DNA of 64,000 nt from Clostridiales bacterium. GTDB taxonomy: Bacteria; Bacillota; Clostridia; Christensenellales; Pumilibacteraceae. A program made the position numbers and the translations under genes. The DNA lies in assembly GCA_015055625.1 (NCBI GenBank), contig SVHU01000001.1, forward strand, positions 32,293-96,292, written 5' to 3'. Below are positions 25,306 through 35,268 of the stretch, piece by piece. A model generated the notes under the pieces. That model was given only the letters and a program-made list of their open reading frames with translations. It made no database searches and had not been told where the DNA came from. Each line of letters starts with the position of its first letter. The stretch's first letter is position 1.

Positions 25306-25890
25306 CTAACCTTTAAATTTTTTAAATTCTTCAGAAAATACTCCGTATGACGCAACTGATTTTCTAAGAGCTGAAATATAATCAGCGTCAAATTCGCAAA
25401 CCAGCAAAGTTTTTAAGCTTTTTACCGCGCCGAAGATGTATAAATAGTTTTCGTTACTATTGCAAAAAGCTAAGTATTTTTTATCGGCTTTTTTTTCGTA
25501 CTCCTGATATTCTGCAGTTTCGGAAGCAAAGCCCAATCGTTCAATGTTAGATATGTCGAAAGTGAGAATAGTTTCTCTCTTTTTTTGGTTGAAAATTCTT
25601 ATAACTTTTATTTCATTGTTGGCTATAATATAATCGTATTCGCAACAATGTTTTTTGAGTTGTTGTCCGCAAAATAGAATAATGGTAATAGACGGGGCGA
25701 TAACTGCGGCGAATATTGCAATATTGAACATCCAACCGCTGTTTGACCAGGGAAGAGTGTTTGCGAGTACCAGCACAAGGACAAGCATAATGACCGTAAC
25801 TACAATACGTAAAACCTCATATCTTTTTCCCTTTGCGGGATTATCTCGCATTTTTTCGTTTATTACATTTTTTTCAAAATATAAGTTCAT
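25306..25890 (-). CDS. Conserved two-helix membrane protein with PH-like domain, function unknown
   Basis: This 194-residue protein has two transmembrane helices (about 27-47 and 53-75) followed by a beta-rich domain starting EYDYIIANNEIKVIRI that resembles membrane-associated PH-like domains such as DUF6106-type proteins. That family link is tentative. It lies between mutS2 and the desulfurase gene on one strand with short gaps, so it is co-transcribed. The position gives no functional clue. Confidence 0.6.
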   Translation of the reverse strand: MNLYFEKNVINEKMRDNPAKGKRYEVLRIVVTVIMLVLVLVLANTLPWSNSGWMFNIAIFAAVIAPSITIILFCGQQLKKHCCEYDYIIANNEIKVIRIFNQKKRETILTFDISNIERLGFASETAEYQEYEKKADKKYLAFCNSNENYLYIFGAVKSLKTLLVCEFDADYISALRKSVASYGVFSEEFKKFKG

Positions 25891-25919
25891 ATTTTTCTCC
25901 GTTTACAGTGGAATTAATT

Positions 25920-28277
25920 TTATTTTACGGTTACAAAAGTTACGCCGTTATCTCCCTCACCGTATCTTCCGTATCTAAACTCTAATACAATGGGTAGGTC
26001 CTTAAAATATCTGTGTAAGCCTTTAGCTAGAGCCATTGTTCCTTTTCCGTGTACTATTTTAATGGTTTTATTGCCTTCGTTTTCGAACATATTAATAAGA
26101 TACGGCTCGATTACGCCAATGGCTTCGTCTACCGTCATTCCTAAAACTTTAAGCTCGGTAAGGAATGTTGTTATATTGCGCTCTTTTACAGAGGCTTTAA
26201 TTTGAGGTTTCGGTTTTTCTTTTTCGGCTTTTGCTTCGGCTAAATCGTCGGTTTTTACCTTTGTGGTAATATTTCCGCATCTGACTTGAACGTAACCTTT
26301 TTTATCGGGCGAAGACAATATAACCCCGTTAGCTTGTAAGCTCTTTACTATACAGTTAGCTCCAGTTCGAATATCGTTTTTACTTAGAGGAATATATTGC
26401 GTAAAATCTTCTTCTTTATTGTATTCGTCTTCTATGCTTTCTAGCTGTTTTCTTAGCTTTTTAACTTCTAAATATGAACCGCCGTCGGTTTTATCTCTTA
26501 GCTCTTTCATTCGCTCTATTATTTCGTCAGCTTTTTGCATAGAGGAAGAAACAAGACGTTTTGTTTCGGCAATAGCTCCGTTTTTAACTTTTTGCATTGC
26601 CTGCTCGAGTTTTTTGCCTTCTTGGGTAATTCTAATGCGTTCTCTATTGAGTTCTTCTCTTTCTGCTTTTGCTGTTTCTAGTTCTTTAAGAGATTCGTTA
26701 CGTATTCTTTCGGCGTTTTTAAGAAGATTTTCAAATTCTTGTTTTTCGGGGTTTAGATGTTTTTGAGCTTTTTCTACTATTTCTTTTTTTAGCCCAAGTC
26801 TTGAAGCAATACTGATAGCATTACTTGTTCCAGGCATTCCTATAATAAGCTTGTATGTGGGGGCAAAGGTTTTAGAATCAAATTGCATACATCCGTTTAC
26901 AACTCTATTTGTGGTAAGTCCGTATTCTTTAAGTTCGTTATAATGTGTTGTAATAATGGATTTTGCTTTGTTTTCTAGGATAAATTCTATAATTCCAAGT
27001 GCTAGAGCAGAGCCCTCGACAGGATCTGTTCCTCCTCCTAATTCGTCAAATAATATAAGCGAGTTTTGTGTGATTTTATTGGTAATATTACGAATATTTA
27101 CCATGTGTGACGAGAACGTGCTTAGTTCGTTGTCGATACTTTGTTCGTCACCGATATCACAGTAAATGCCGTCGAATGTGTTTATAATGGCATTGTCGCA
27201 AGGAAGCCATAACCCAAAATATGCCATAATGCAAAATAGTCCGACAGTTTTAAGCGTTACGGTTTTACCGCCTGTGTTTGGTCCTGTTATAAGTAAAACA
27301 TCGAAGTCTTGCCCAACTCGTACGGAGATCGGAACTACTTTATTTTTGTCTAAAAGCGGATGTCTGGCGTTTTCTAAAACAACCACCCCGTCCTTATTAA
27401 GTTCGGGTTTGTAACATTTGTTCTTAACCGAAAAAGAATATTTTGCAAAAACCGCATCAAGCGTTGTACAAACGTCCAAAGCAAGTTTTAGCATTTCTGC
27501 GTTGGAGTAAACTCTCTTTGTAAATTCGGAGAGAATGAACTCGATTTCGGCTTGCTCTTCAGCTTGTAAGGTGTGTAATTCGTTGTTAAGCTCTACAACT
27601 ACGAACGGTTCGATAAACACAGTAGAACCTGTTGCGGATTGGTCGTGGATAAGACCAGGAACAAAACTTTTGAAATTTGCCTTAACGGGAAGTACGAAAC
27701 GGTTGTTTCTAATTGTTACTAGGTTGTCTTGCAAATAGTTGGAAACTGAGTTGTTTCTTGTGTAGCTTGCAAGCTTTTCTTTAAGTTTAATGTTGGTTGA
27801 TGCGATTTTACGGCGAATGGATTTAAGCTTGTCGCTTGCATTGTCGCTCATTTCGTTTTCACTAACGATTGCGATATTGATGTCTTTTTCTAAAGTTTCG
27901 TCAACGTAAAGGTTGTCAATAAGGCTTTTAAGGAAGGTTACGTCGTCACCCGAAGATAAAATTGTGCTACGTGCAATTCTGCCCGCTCTTATCATTCTTG
28001 CTATTTTTATGAGCTCGCCCATTGTAAGAGTTGCACCAATTTCAGCCTTTTTAATAATTTCGTCAACAGGATCAAATGCAACAACGGGTAATAATAAATA
28101 TTTTTCAACTATAAGAGATGCTTCGTACGTTAGTTGTTGGGCATAAACTACGTCGCCGTATTCTGAAGATGGGTTTTCACGCAAGATGGCGCGCTTTCCA
28201 CTTTCGGAGAGTGCGTAAAAGGCAACCTTTTCGGCGATTTTATTAAATTCGAGCAAATCTAACGTTTTTTTATTCAT
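25920..28277 (-). CDS. mutS2: Endonuclease MutS2
   Basis: This 785-residue MutS paralogue lacks the mismatch-binding N-terminal domain. It has the core and ATPase domain with Walker A TGPNTGGKT near residue 335 and LFDELGGGTDPVEG. A long coiled coil (about 510-620) and a C-terminal Smr nuclease domain with VHGKGT follow. In Bacillus the protein acts in recombination control and rescue of collided ribosomes. It follows the U32 gene by 12 bp in the pheS operon. Confidence 0.96.
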   Translation of the reverse strand: MNKKTLDLLEFNKIAEKVAFYALSESGKRAILRENPSSEYGDVVYAQQLTYEASLIVEKYLLLPVVAFDPVDEIIKKAEIGATLTMGELIKIARMIRAGRIARSTILSSGDDVTFLKSLIDNLYVDETLEKDINIAIVSENEMSDNASDKLKSIRRKIASTNIKLKEKLASYTRNNSVSNYLQDNLVTIRNNRFVLPVKANFKSFVPGLIHDQSATGSTVFIEPFVVVELNNELHTLQAEEQAEIEFILSEFTKRVYSNAEMLKLALDVCTTLDAVFAKYSFSVKNKCYKPELNKDGVVVLENARHPLLDKNKVVPISVRVGQDFDVLLITGPNTGGKTVTLKTVGLFCIMAYFGLWLPCDNAIINTFDGIYCDIGDEQSIDNELSTFSSHMVNIRNITNKITQNSLILFDELGGGTDPVEGSALALGIIEFILENKAKSIITTHYNELKEYGLTTNRVVNGCMQFDSKTFAPTYKLIIGMPGTSNAISIASRLGLKKEIVEKAQKHLNPEKQEFENLLKNAERIRNESLKELETAKAEREELNRERIRITQEGKKLEQAMQKVKNGAIAETKRLVSSSMQKADEIIERMKELRDKTDGGSYLEVKKLRKQLESIEDEYNKEEDFTQYIPLSKNDIRTGANCIVKSLQANGVILSSPDKKGYVQVRCGNITTKVKTDDLAEAKAEKEKPKPQIKASVKERNITTFLTELKVLGMTVDEAIGVIEPYLINMFENEGNKTIKIVHGKGTMALAKGLHRYFKDLPIVLEFRYGRYGEGDNGVTFVTVK

Positions 28278-28289
28278 AATTATCCTTTT

Positions 28290-30500
28290 TTATTCGAGTG
28301 TTTTATTACAAAAAGCTGTCATTCCTTTCTCGTTTGTGAGAGTTTTATTCTTAAAACAGTTTATGATTTTGTCGCACTCTTCTATTGTTTTGCCTTTTAG
28401 GTCTAAATAGACTTTATTTATTGGAGATTTAGCGTTTATCCCGGATAAATCTATCGGCAAAGAGTTGAGAAGTTGGCTATAACAAGACGAAACTTCATAA
28501 TGCGAATAGGTAAAAGTATTGCCTCTTTCGTCTATCATATCTATTGTATCATATTTAGCACAATTTTTACAACTACCCGAGAGAGTTTTTTTAGGACAAT
28601 GTGAAAAAGTCATAATGGGATAGCGTCCATATGAGTAAACAAAGTCGTTTGGAGATATACCACCTTCTACTGACAATATTTTGTTTGACGGGAAAGACTT
28701 GTCGATAATATTGCAAAACGAGCCAAGTAGTATGTTTTTATCCTTAAAAAGCTCCAACGAGTAAATGTTTTCGGCGATAACGTTTATAATTCTATCGTTT
28801 TTAGCTATCTCTTCTAGAATTTTAAGGTCTTTTCCTCTTGCGATTGGTGGTAATTTTAAGAAACATTCTTGATTGAATGTGTCTAATTTATTACAAAATT
28901 CTTTATAAGAGCGTGGAGAGTATGCTACGTAATCGCATTTTTTTAGCAGGTCTTCAATAAATTCAAATTTATCAGTTTCGGCAAATATCGCTTTGGGTGG
29001 AAATTGTTGCTTTAATGTGGGCGCGTAAACACTGTCGTATTCAAATTTATTATTTTGTCTAACAGGTTTTTGGTATGATAATTTATAAATTTCGAAAAAT
29101 TCTTCAAAAACATTTCTTCTAAAAGCATTTAGCATTGATTTTACAACAAAAGATAAACCGTCATTTGATATGTTTACGTTTTTAGCTTCAAATCCAAAAT
29201 CTTTGCATTTAGAGAATATTTCCTTAAGATCAGCGTTACTAATTGGTGATTTTAAGGCATTTTGTGTTATAAAATCAGAAAAACAGTCAATAGACGCACG
29301 GTTGTTATAAACTTTAACGTGAATTTTTTTATTATGCTCAAAGTCAATATCTACGTTTATGGGAACAAAAATCTTACGCTCGGATATTGCAGTGACTAGT
29401 TCTTTATCGGTTGTAAGTCTGACTTCGCTTCCAATAGTTGGTTTTCCAACATAAGTTGTAGAATTTCCGTTTTCAGTTATTAATGCAGTGCCAACCTCGT
29501 TATTGTTTGCTATAAACTTAATAGCATCACCCTTTTTAACGGGTGCTGATAGTATTGCCTTATTCCCTTTAAGAGAAACAATTTTACCGATTTTTTTACC
29601 AATATGTCCTTGAATATGGGGATAAATTACGTTCTCTGTGGGGTTAAATAAGTGTGCGGTACAATAATCGCCCCTATTGTACATGGCTTCAAGATTGGAT
29701 ATGTCGTATGGAAGTCCATCTAAAATACGTTTATAAGCGTTAACTGCTTCGCCTACGTATTCGGGACGTCGCATTCTTCCCTCTATCTTAAATGAGTCTA
29801 TACCTGCCTCTTGCAATTCTTTAATGTGTGAAAGCATGCATAAGTCTTTTGCGGAAAGCCAATATTTTTCCTTTCCGTTTATTACATAAGGTTTTCTGCA
29901 TAACTGTAAGCATTTACCTCTGTTTCCGCTAAAACCTGAAACTAACGAAGAAAAATAGCAATTACCGGAAAATGAAATACACAACGCGCCTTGTACAAAG
30001 CACTCTATTTCAACGTTGCAATTTGCCTTAATTTCTTTTATGTCTTCGATTGTAACTTCTCTGGAAAGTATGATTCTGTCGGCTCCAAGCTTTTCTGCAA
30101 TCTTGGCTCCATACACGTTGTGAATACCTGCTTGTGTGCTAAAATGTACAATTATGTCAGGCATAATACTTCGAATTTGGGGTAAAATTGTTAAATCTTG
30201 TATAATTATGGCGTCAATTCCTAAATTATACGCTTTTTGGATATCTTTAAAAAGTTGCTCCTTTTCTTCAGTTTTATATATAGTATTTACTGCTAAATAG
30301 ATACGCACATTATAAAAATGTGCGTATTCTATTGCGTCTTTTAGTTCTTCGAAAGAAAAGTTGCCAGCTTTAGATCTAGCGCTATAATTTCTTAAGCCTA
30401 GATACACTGCATTTGCTCCATTATTTACAGCGAATCTTAATGACTCCATATTTCCTGCTGGAGCAAGTATTTCTGGTTTTTTAACTACGCAATTGTGCAT
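28290..30500 (-). CDS. Peptidase U32 family protein (large, with C-terminal DUF3656-like region)
   Basis: This 736-residue protein begins with the U32 signature LAPAGNMESLRFAVNNGANAVYLG. The Fe-S cysteines include FVQGALCISFSGNCYFSS and GNRGKCLQLCRKPY. Family members such as RlhA and TrhP hydroxylate RNA bases and need Fe-S clusters rather than acting as proteases, so a role in RNA modification is plausible. The C-terminal 330 residues match the long form of the family, ending in a cysteine cluster (CPKKTLSGSCKNCAKYD). It overlaps the end of pheT by 20 nt. Confidence 0.88.
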   Translation of the reverse strand: MHNCVVKKPEILAPAGNMESLRFAVNNGANAVYLGLRNYSARSKAGNFSFEELKDAIEYAHFYNVRIYLAVNTIYKTEEKEQLFKDIQKAYNLGIDAIIIQDLTILPQIRSIMPDIIVHFSTQAGIHNVYGAKIAEKLGADRIILSREVTIEDIKEIKANCNVEIECFVQGALCISFSGNCYFSSLVSGFSGNRGKCLQLCRKPYVINGKEKYWLSAKDLCMLSHIKELQEAGIDSFKIEGRMRRPEYVGEAVNAYKRILDGLPYDISNLEAMYNRGDYCTAHLFNPTENVIYPHIQGHIGKKIGKIVSLKGNKAILSAPVKKGDAIKFIANNNEVGTALITENGNSTTYVGKPTIGSEVRLTTDKELVTAISERKIFVPINVDIDFEHNKKIHVKVYNNRASIDCFSDFITQNALKSPISNADLKEIFSKCKDFGFEAKNVNISNDGLSFVVKSMLNAFRRNVFEEFFEIYKLSYQKPVRQNNKFEYDSVYAPTLKQQFPPKAIFAETDKFEFIEDLLKKCDYVAYSPRSYKEFCNKLDTFNQECFLKLPPIARGKDLKILEEIAKNDRIINVIAENIYSLELFKDKNILLGSFCNIIDKSFPSNKILSVEGGISPNDFVYSYGRYPIMTFSHCPKKTLSGSCKNCAKYDTIDMIDERGNTFTYSHYEVSSCYSQLLNSLPIDLSGINAKSPINKVYLDLKGKTIEECDKIINCFKNKTLTNEKGMTAFCNKTLE

Positions 30501-32874
30501 TATAGTTGTTTGTAAGAGAATTTATAATATTGCTCATAAATTCCTGAATTTCCGCATCTACAAGAGTTTTTTCGTCGCATCTGATATAAATCTTAAATGC
30601 AACGCTCTTTTTGCCTTTTTCGATTTGAGAGCCACGGTATACGTCGAAAAGTTCAACACTATCACACCAGCTACCGCCAGCATTTTTGATTGTTTCGATA
30701 ATTTCACCGATTGTGATTTCCTCGTCGATTACCATTGCGATATCTCTGTCAATAACCTGGAACTTGGGCAAAGCGGAGAATTTTTTGATTTTCTTCTCGT
30801 TTTCAATATATTTTTCGAGTGTAATTTCGCCTACAAATACGGTTCCTTCAATCTTGAACGCGTCTGCAGTTTTGGGGTGAAGTTTACCAAACGATCCAAT
30901 AACTTCGCCCTCGTTGTCGATAATATCTGCGCTGATTCCAGGATGTAAGAATTGTTTATTGCTTCTTTCTAACTTATAATCAATTCCAAGCGAATTTAAT
31001 ACAGCACTAACAGTTTCTTTTGCCTGATAAAAATCTTCGTTATCGCCAACAAATGCAAACGAAAGCGTTTCATTTTCTTTAGGAAGCTTTGTTATGGGTA
31101 ATGATTCAGGAATATATGCTTTAGCGATTTCGAACAATCTGAAATTGTTGTTACGTCTACTAAGGTTGATATATACCGAATTAAGCATACTGCCTATAAG
31201 TTGAGTACGCATAACTGAAAGCTCTTCGCTTAAAGGATTGAGAATAGGAATACACTTACGCATGTCGCTGTCTTTGTCATATCCCAACAAATCGTATTGC
31301 TTGGGGGTAATGAACGAATAAGTCAACGCTTCATACGCTCCGTAAGAAACCATAATATCCTTTACGTTTTCTACGTTCTTTTGTCTTGCCGACATTCCGC
31401 CTACAGTGGGATGAGCGAAAGCAATAAAAGAAGAAGTTATGTTATCATAACCGTAATATCTAATTACTTCTTCAGCTAGATCTGTATAGTTGTCAATATC
31501 TTCACGGTAAAGAGGAATCGTGCAATTCATTACTCCGTCTTTTTCTACAACTTCAATACCAAGGTTTGTAAGAATTTCTGTCATAACCTTAACGTCGATA
31601 TCAATGCCGATAAGATCACAAATTCTTTGAGCTGTGGTTGTGATAACTTTCTTTTCAGGAATAGTTACGCCAGCGTCTACTTTTGCGTCGCAAACTTTAC
31701 CTGCGCCAAGTTTATCAAAAAGCGCAAGAGCTCTTTCTCTTCCTGTTTCTACGCAGTAAAAATCTACGCCTTTTTCGTATTTTGCGGAAGAGTCAGAACG
31801 CAATCCTAATTCTCTGGATGTGGAACGAACTGAGCCTTTTGCAAATCTTGCAGTTTCTAAAAATACCGTATGTGTATCGTCATTGATTCCGCTATACTCT
31901 CCACCCATTACACCTGCAATAGCTACGGGCTTTTGAGAGTCTGCAATTACGAGCATATCAGTTGTAAGGTTATATTTTTTGCCGTCTAGTGCCACAATTG
32001 TTTCGTTTTCTTTAGCTGAGCGAACTTGTACTCCGCCCAAAACCAAATTTATATCGAAAGCGTGAAGAGGTTGACCGATTTCCATAAGTACGTAGTTTGT
32101 GATATCTACTACGTTGTTTATAGCTCTTATACCCATATAACGCAATCTGTCACGCATCCACTTAGGAGAACGCTCTATTTTGATATCTTTTATCATTCTA
32201 CCCGTGTACAAGGGGCAAATGTCGGTGTTTTCGATAGCAACCGAGGGAATTGCTTGCTCTGCAGGATAGGTTTTATAAGATAAATCAGGTTGTTTTACTT
32301 GCTTGTTGAGTATTGTTGCAATTTCTCTACTAAGTCCATAAATGGATTGACAATCAGGACGGTTAGACGTAACCGATACGTCTAGAATTGTTTCGGTAAG
32401 TCCTAAAATTTCACGAATATCTACTCCAAGTGGGGTTTCGGGAGGAAGAATTAAAAGTCCATTTATTTCCGCGCCCTCTATTACCGAGTTGTCGATTGCA
32501 AGCTCTGATCCCGAGCAAAACATACCGTTACTCATAACGCCTCTTAAAGGACTGCTTACAATATGTTTATCTCCGGGAAGATAAGAATCGTTAAGTGCTA
32601 CGGGAACAATATCGCCTTCCGCTACGTTTGGCGCGCCTGTTACGATAATTGTTTTATAATCACCCATATCTGTTTCGCAAACTTTAAGCTTGTCCGCGTT
32701 GGGGTGCTTTTCAATAGAGATGATTTTTCCAGTCTTAACGTTTATTATATCTTTTCCAAGCTCAATGATTTCTTCAACTTCAAAACCGATATTAAGAAGC
32801 TTATCCGCAAGCTCTTTTGCGGAAATATCGCCAATATCTACATAATCTTTAAGCCAACTTAATGGTAATTTCAT
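30481..32874 (-). CDS. pheT: Phenylalanyl-tRNA synthetase beta subunit
   Basis: This 797-residue subunit forms the alpha2-beta2 PheRS that charges tRNA-Phe. The domains appear in order: an EMAP-like tRNA-binding domain (about 40-150, with ITGAPNVAEGD-type sequence), B3/B4 editing region (SNRPDCQSIYGLSREIA), B5, a catalytic-like core and a C-terminal ferredoxin-fold anticodon-binding domain (FQVIDRDIAMVIDEEITIG). It lies 16 bp after pheS and shares its T-box control. Confidence 0.98.
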   Translation of the reverse strand: MKLPLSWLKDYVDIGDISAKELADKLLNIGFEVEEIIELGKDIINVKTGKIISIEKHPNADKLKVCETDMGDYKTIIVTGAPNVAEGDIVPVALNDSYLPGDKHIVSSPLRGVMSNGMFCSGSELAIDNSVIEGAEINGLLILPPETPLGVDIREILGLTETILDVSVTSNRPDCQSIYGLSREIATILNKQVKQPDLSYKTYPAEQAIPSVAIENTDICPLYTGRMIKDIKIERSPKWMRDRLRYMGIRAINNVVDITNYVLMEIGQPLHAFDINLVLGGVQVRSAKENETIVALDGKKYNLTTDMLVIADSQKPVAIAGVMGGEYSGINDDTHTVFLETARFAKGSVRSTSRELGLRSDSSAKYEKGVDFYCVETGRERALALFDKLGAGKVCDAKVDAGVTIPEKKVITTTAQRICDLIGIDIDVKVMTEILTNLGIEVVEKDGVMNCTIPLYREDIDNYTDLAEEVIRYYGYDNITSSFIAFAHPTVGGMSARQKNVENVKDIMVSYGAYEALTYSFITPKQYDLLGYDKDSDMRKCIPILNPLSEELSVMRTQLIGSMLNSVYINLSRRNNNFRLFEIAKAYIPESLPITKLPKENETLSFAFVGDNEDFYQAKETVSAVLNSLGIDYKLERSNKQFLHPGISADIIDNEGEVIGSFGKLHPKTADAFKIEGTVFVGEITLEKYIENEKKIKKFSALPKFQVIDRDIAMVIDEEITIGEIIETIKNAGGSWCDSVELFDVYRGSQIEKGKKSVAFKIYIRCDEKTLVDAEIQEFMSNIINSLTNNYNAQLRS

Positions 32875-32889
32875 AATTGCTATTCTCCT

Positions 32890-33915
32890 TTAGTTGAACT
32901 GTTTAAGAAAACGAATATCGTTTTCAAATTCCAAACGCAAGTCGTTAATACCGTAAATAATGCTTGTAATTCTATCAAGACCTACGCCGAAAGCAAATCC
33001 TGTATATTTGTCAGGATCGATATCGCATACTTTAAGCACGTTTCTGTTAACCATTCCTGCGCCCAAAATTTCAATCCAGCCGGTTCCCTTACAAACCCTA
33101 CAACCTTTGCCTTTACAATGAGGGCAAGACGCGTCAACTTCTACGCTAGGTTCGGTGAATGGGAAATAAGAAGGACGGAATCTAATGTTGGTTTCGTTTC
33201 CAAAGAAAGCTTTTGCAAACTTTTCCAAAATTCCCTTAAGATCGCACATTGTAATCTTTTCGTCAACTACAAGACCTTCGATTTGGTGGAAAACAGGCGA
33301 ATGTGTTGCGTCAATGTCATCCGAGCGGTATACTCTGCCTACGTTTATCATTTTAATGGGAGGCTTGTTTACTTCCATTGTTCTGATCTGTCCTGCAGAC
33401 GTTTGTGTACGCAAAACAATTTTTTCGGGGACAACGTAAAAGGTGTCCTGCATTTCTCGAGCGGGATGATCTTTAGGAATATTAAGTGCTTCGAAATTAT
33501 AGTAATCGGTTTCAACTTCGGGACTATCTGCAACGATAAATCCCATAGAAGTAAAGAAATCTACAACCTTTCTTCTGACAATGTTAATGGGATGAATACC
33601 GCCCATTTTGCGATCGTGTTTATCGATAGTTATATCGATTTTTTCAGCATCGAGTTTTGCTTTGAGTTCTTTTTCAGAAATCTCTTTAAATTTTGCGTCA
33701 AGAACGCTTTCGATCTTTACTCTTGCTTCGTTAACAAATTTACCAACAAGAGGTTTTTGATCATTTGGTAAATCTTTCATATTACGCATAAAGGAAGTTA
33801 AAGCGCCGTTTTTGCCCATAACTTCAACTTTGATATCCGTAATTTCCTTTTGGGTTTGAGCGGAATTGATTTTTTCGATTGTTTCCGCAACCAATACGTT
33901 GATTTTGTTTTGCAT
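32890..33915 (-). CDS. pheS: Phenylalanyl-tRNA synthetase alpha subunit
   Basis: This 341-residue class II aminoacyl-tRNA synthetase subunit has an N-terminal coiled coil (residues 1-90), motif 2 (VGRVYRSDDIDATHSPVFHQ) and motif 3 (GFAFGVGLDRITSIIYG). A two-pair cysteine insert (CPHCKGKGCRVCKGTGW) in the catalytic domain suggests a small zinc ribbon; this is seen in some Clostridia. GGAGG precedes its ATG. It is the first gene of a seven-gene operon under a T-box. Confidence 0.97.
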   Translation of the reverse strand: MQNKINVLVAETIEKINSAQTQKEITDIKVEVMGKNGALTSFMRNMKDLPNDQKPLVGKFVNEARVKIESVLDAKFKEISEKELKAKLDAEKIDITIDKHDRKMGGIHPINIVRRKVVDFFTSMGFIVADSPEVETDYYNFEALNIPKDHPAREMQDTFYVVPEKIVLRTQTSAGQIRTMEVNKPPIKMINVGRVYRSDDIDATHSPVFHQIEGLVVDEKITMCDLKGILEKFAKAFFGNETNIRFRPSYFPFTEPSVEVDASCPHCKGKGCRVCKGTGWIEILGAGMVNRNVLKVCDIDPDKYTGFAFGVGLDRITSIIYGINDLRLEFENDIRFLKQFN

Positions 33916-33936
33916 AAATCCTCCAAAAATATAAAA

Positions 33937-34160
33937 ACGCCCTAAAGATTACTTTAGGGCGTCATAAACGCTGTACCACCTAAATTCGTTTCCGATAAGG
34001 AAACCTCGTTTATCCTCTTTACGCAAGGTTACGGGTAAATCTACTTAATTGTTCAAAATACCTGCTCAAACGGTGAAAATCCATCGCGAATTGCATCTTT
34101 TCAGCTACCGACGCTCTCTGTTGTTTTCGCTACTCTTATGCCGTTTTCAAACGCATCTAC
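33937..34160 (-). promoter_or_regulatory. Phe T-box riboswitch with terminator
   Basis: The minus-strand leader of pheS holds the T-box core TTTAGGTGGTACAGCG (about 33970-33985). Its TGGT complements the ACCA end of tRNA-Phe. Upstream lie an AGAGAGCG element and GGTAGCTGAAA typical of stem I, and a TTC followed by A near 34080 that fits a Phe specifier. Downstream, CGCCCTAAAG and CTTTAGGGCG then TTTTT (33937-33961) form the terminator. Uncharged tRNA-Phe would favour the antiterminator and switch on pheST and the downstream genes. Confidence 0.93.
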
Positions 34161-34163
34161 AGT

Positions 34164-34192
34164 ATTTTAACACAATTTTCAACTTAAAGCAA
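34164..34192 (-). promoter_or_regulatory. Promoter of the pheS operon
   Basis: TTGCTT (34187-34192), a 17-bp spacer and TAAAAT (34164-34169) on the minus strand. It sits immediately after the yunB stop and upstream of the T-box. Confidence 0.7.
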
Positions 34193-34197
34193 GCGTT

Positions 34198-34857
34198 TTA
34201 AGCAATAAAATCATATCCATATTGAGTAGAACCTAAATAAACTGAAGGAATATTTCCTACTATTACAGTGTCACAAATTATAATTTCCGCAAGAGCTGTT
34301 ATAGAGTTGTTGGAGCCGGGTAAAACAATATTTACGTCTGAGTTGATTGAAAGGTAAATTTTGTGATTAGTTTGATTTATTCCTCTTGATATAAATTCAG
34401 ATTTTATTTCTACGTGTACTGAACCTACGGGGAGTATTTTAATATTAACGTTAGGTCCTTTTCCCGCTAAAAATACAAATCCAGACAGAGAGCCGATAGG
34501 AATGTCAATTCCTCTCATTCCAAGCTGAGCTAGTTTGTTTTGAGTAGCAAGACCACATTCTTGAACAATAGAATTTATAAGAGAATGATTTATTTGTACC
34601 GATGAAATATTTCCGTTACTATCGTACGTAATAATTTCTGGTGATTGTTGTGAATTCTTAGTAAGAACGTCTATGGTTGCTTCTCTAACAGCGTTTGCTG
34701 TTACCGCTCTTACCTCTTCTTCTGAAATATTGATAATTATGGGAGATACAGAGCGGATAAAATAAAAGAAAAAAACACATAGAATTGATATTATAAGAGT
34801 TGTATAAACTATAAATCTTTTTAGCTTTCTTCCGCGTTTGCGCTTATATATTATCAT
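34198..34857 (-). CDS. yunB: Sporulation protein YunB
   Basis: This 219-residue protein has one N-terminal transmembrane helix (about 14-33) after a very basic start (KRKRGRKLKR) and an extracytoplasmic domain. The AVREATIDVLTKN segment, ITYDSNGNISSVQINHSLIN and the IPIGSLSGF/GPNVNIKILPVG block are the family pattern. YunB is a mother-cell (sigma-E) sporulation protein in Bacillus with an unclear biochemical role. It follows the spoVA genes by 35 bp. Confidence 0.88.
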   Translation of the reverse strand: MIIYKRKRGRKLKRFIVYTTLIISILCVFFFYFIRSVSPIIINISEEEVRAVTANAVREATIDVLTKNSQQSPEIITYDSNGNISSVQINHSLINSIVQECGLATQNKLAQLGMRGIDIPIGSLSGFVFLAGKGPNVNIKILPVGSVHVEIKSEFISRGINQTNHKIYLSINSDVNIVLPGSNNSITALAEIIICDTVIVGNIPSVYLGSTQYGYDFIA

Positions 34858-34892
34858 ACATTATATATATGCGTAAAATATATGCGAATTTA

Positions 34893-35267
34893 TTATTTTT
34901 TTGTTTTAGGCGAAAATATCAAAGTAATTATATAACTTACAACAACCGCAACGCCCACGCCAAACGCTGTGTTTAATAAGCCGCCTGCAAATGCACCAAT
35001 AAATCCGTATTCTGTTGCGTATTTTATTGCGCCCTCAGCAAGTCCTGCGCCAAATCCTACGATAGGAACGCTTACTCCTGCATTAAAGATATTCAATAAA
35101 GGTTTGTATATGCCAAATGTTTCTAATACAATTCCAGCAATAAGGAATATAACTAGAATTTTTGCAGGAGTTAAGGTTGTTTTTATGATTAAAATTTCGG
35201 CAAGAACACATAATAAACCGCCAGAAATAAAAACTAATAATAATTTAAGAATTAATTCCCACCACAT
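34893..35267 (-). CDS. spoVAE: Stage V sporulation protein AE
   Basis: This 124-residue membrane protein has four hydrophobic segments and is the SpoVAE (SpoVAEb) part of the SpoVA channel. The channel moves dipicolinic acid into the forespore and releases it at germination. The central GAGLAEGAIKYATEYGFIGA loop is characteristic. It is 1 bp after spoVAD, ensuring co-translation. Confidence 0.93.
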   Translation of the reverse strand: MWWELILKLLLVFISGGLLCVLAEILIIKTTLTPAKILVIFLIAGIVLETFGIYKPLLNIFNAGVSVPIVGFGAGLAEGAIKYATEYGFIGAFAGGLLNTAFGVGVAVVVSYIITLIFSPKTKK

Positions 35268-35268
35268 T

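Noticed and set aside
33118-33771. 217-codon plus-strand ORF opposite pheS
   Set aside because: Shadow of the strongly conserved pheS frame; the product has no domain and there is no plausible start signal.
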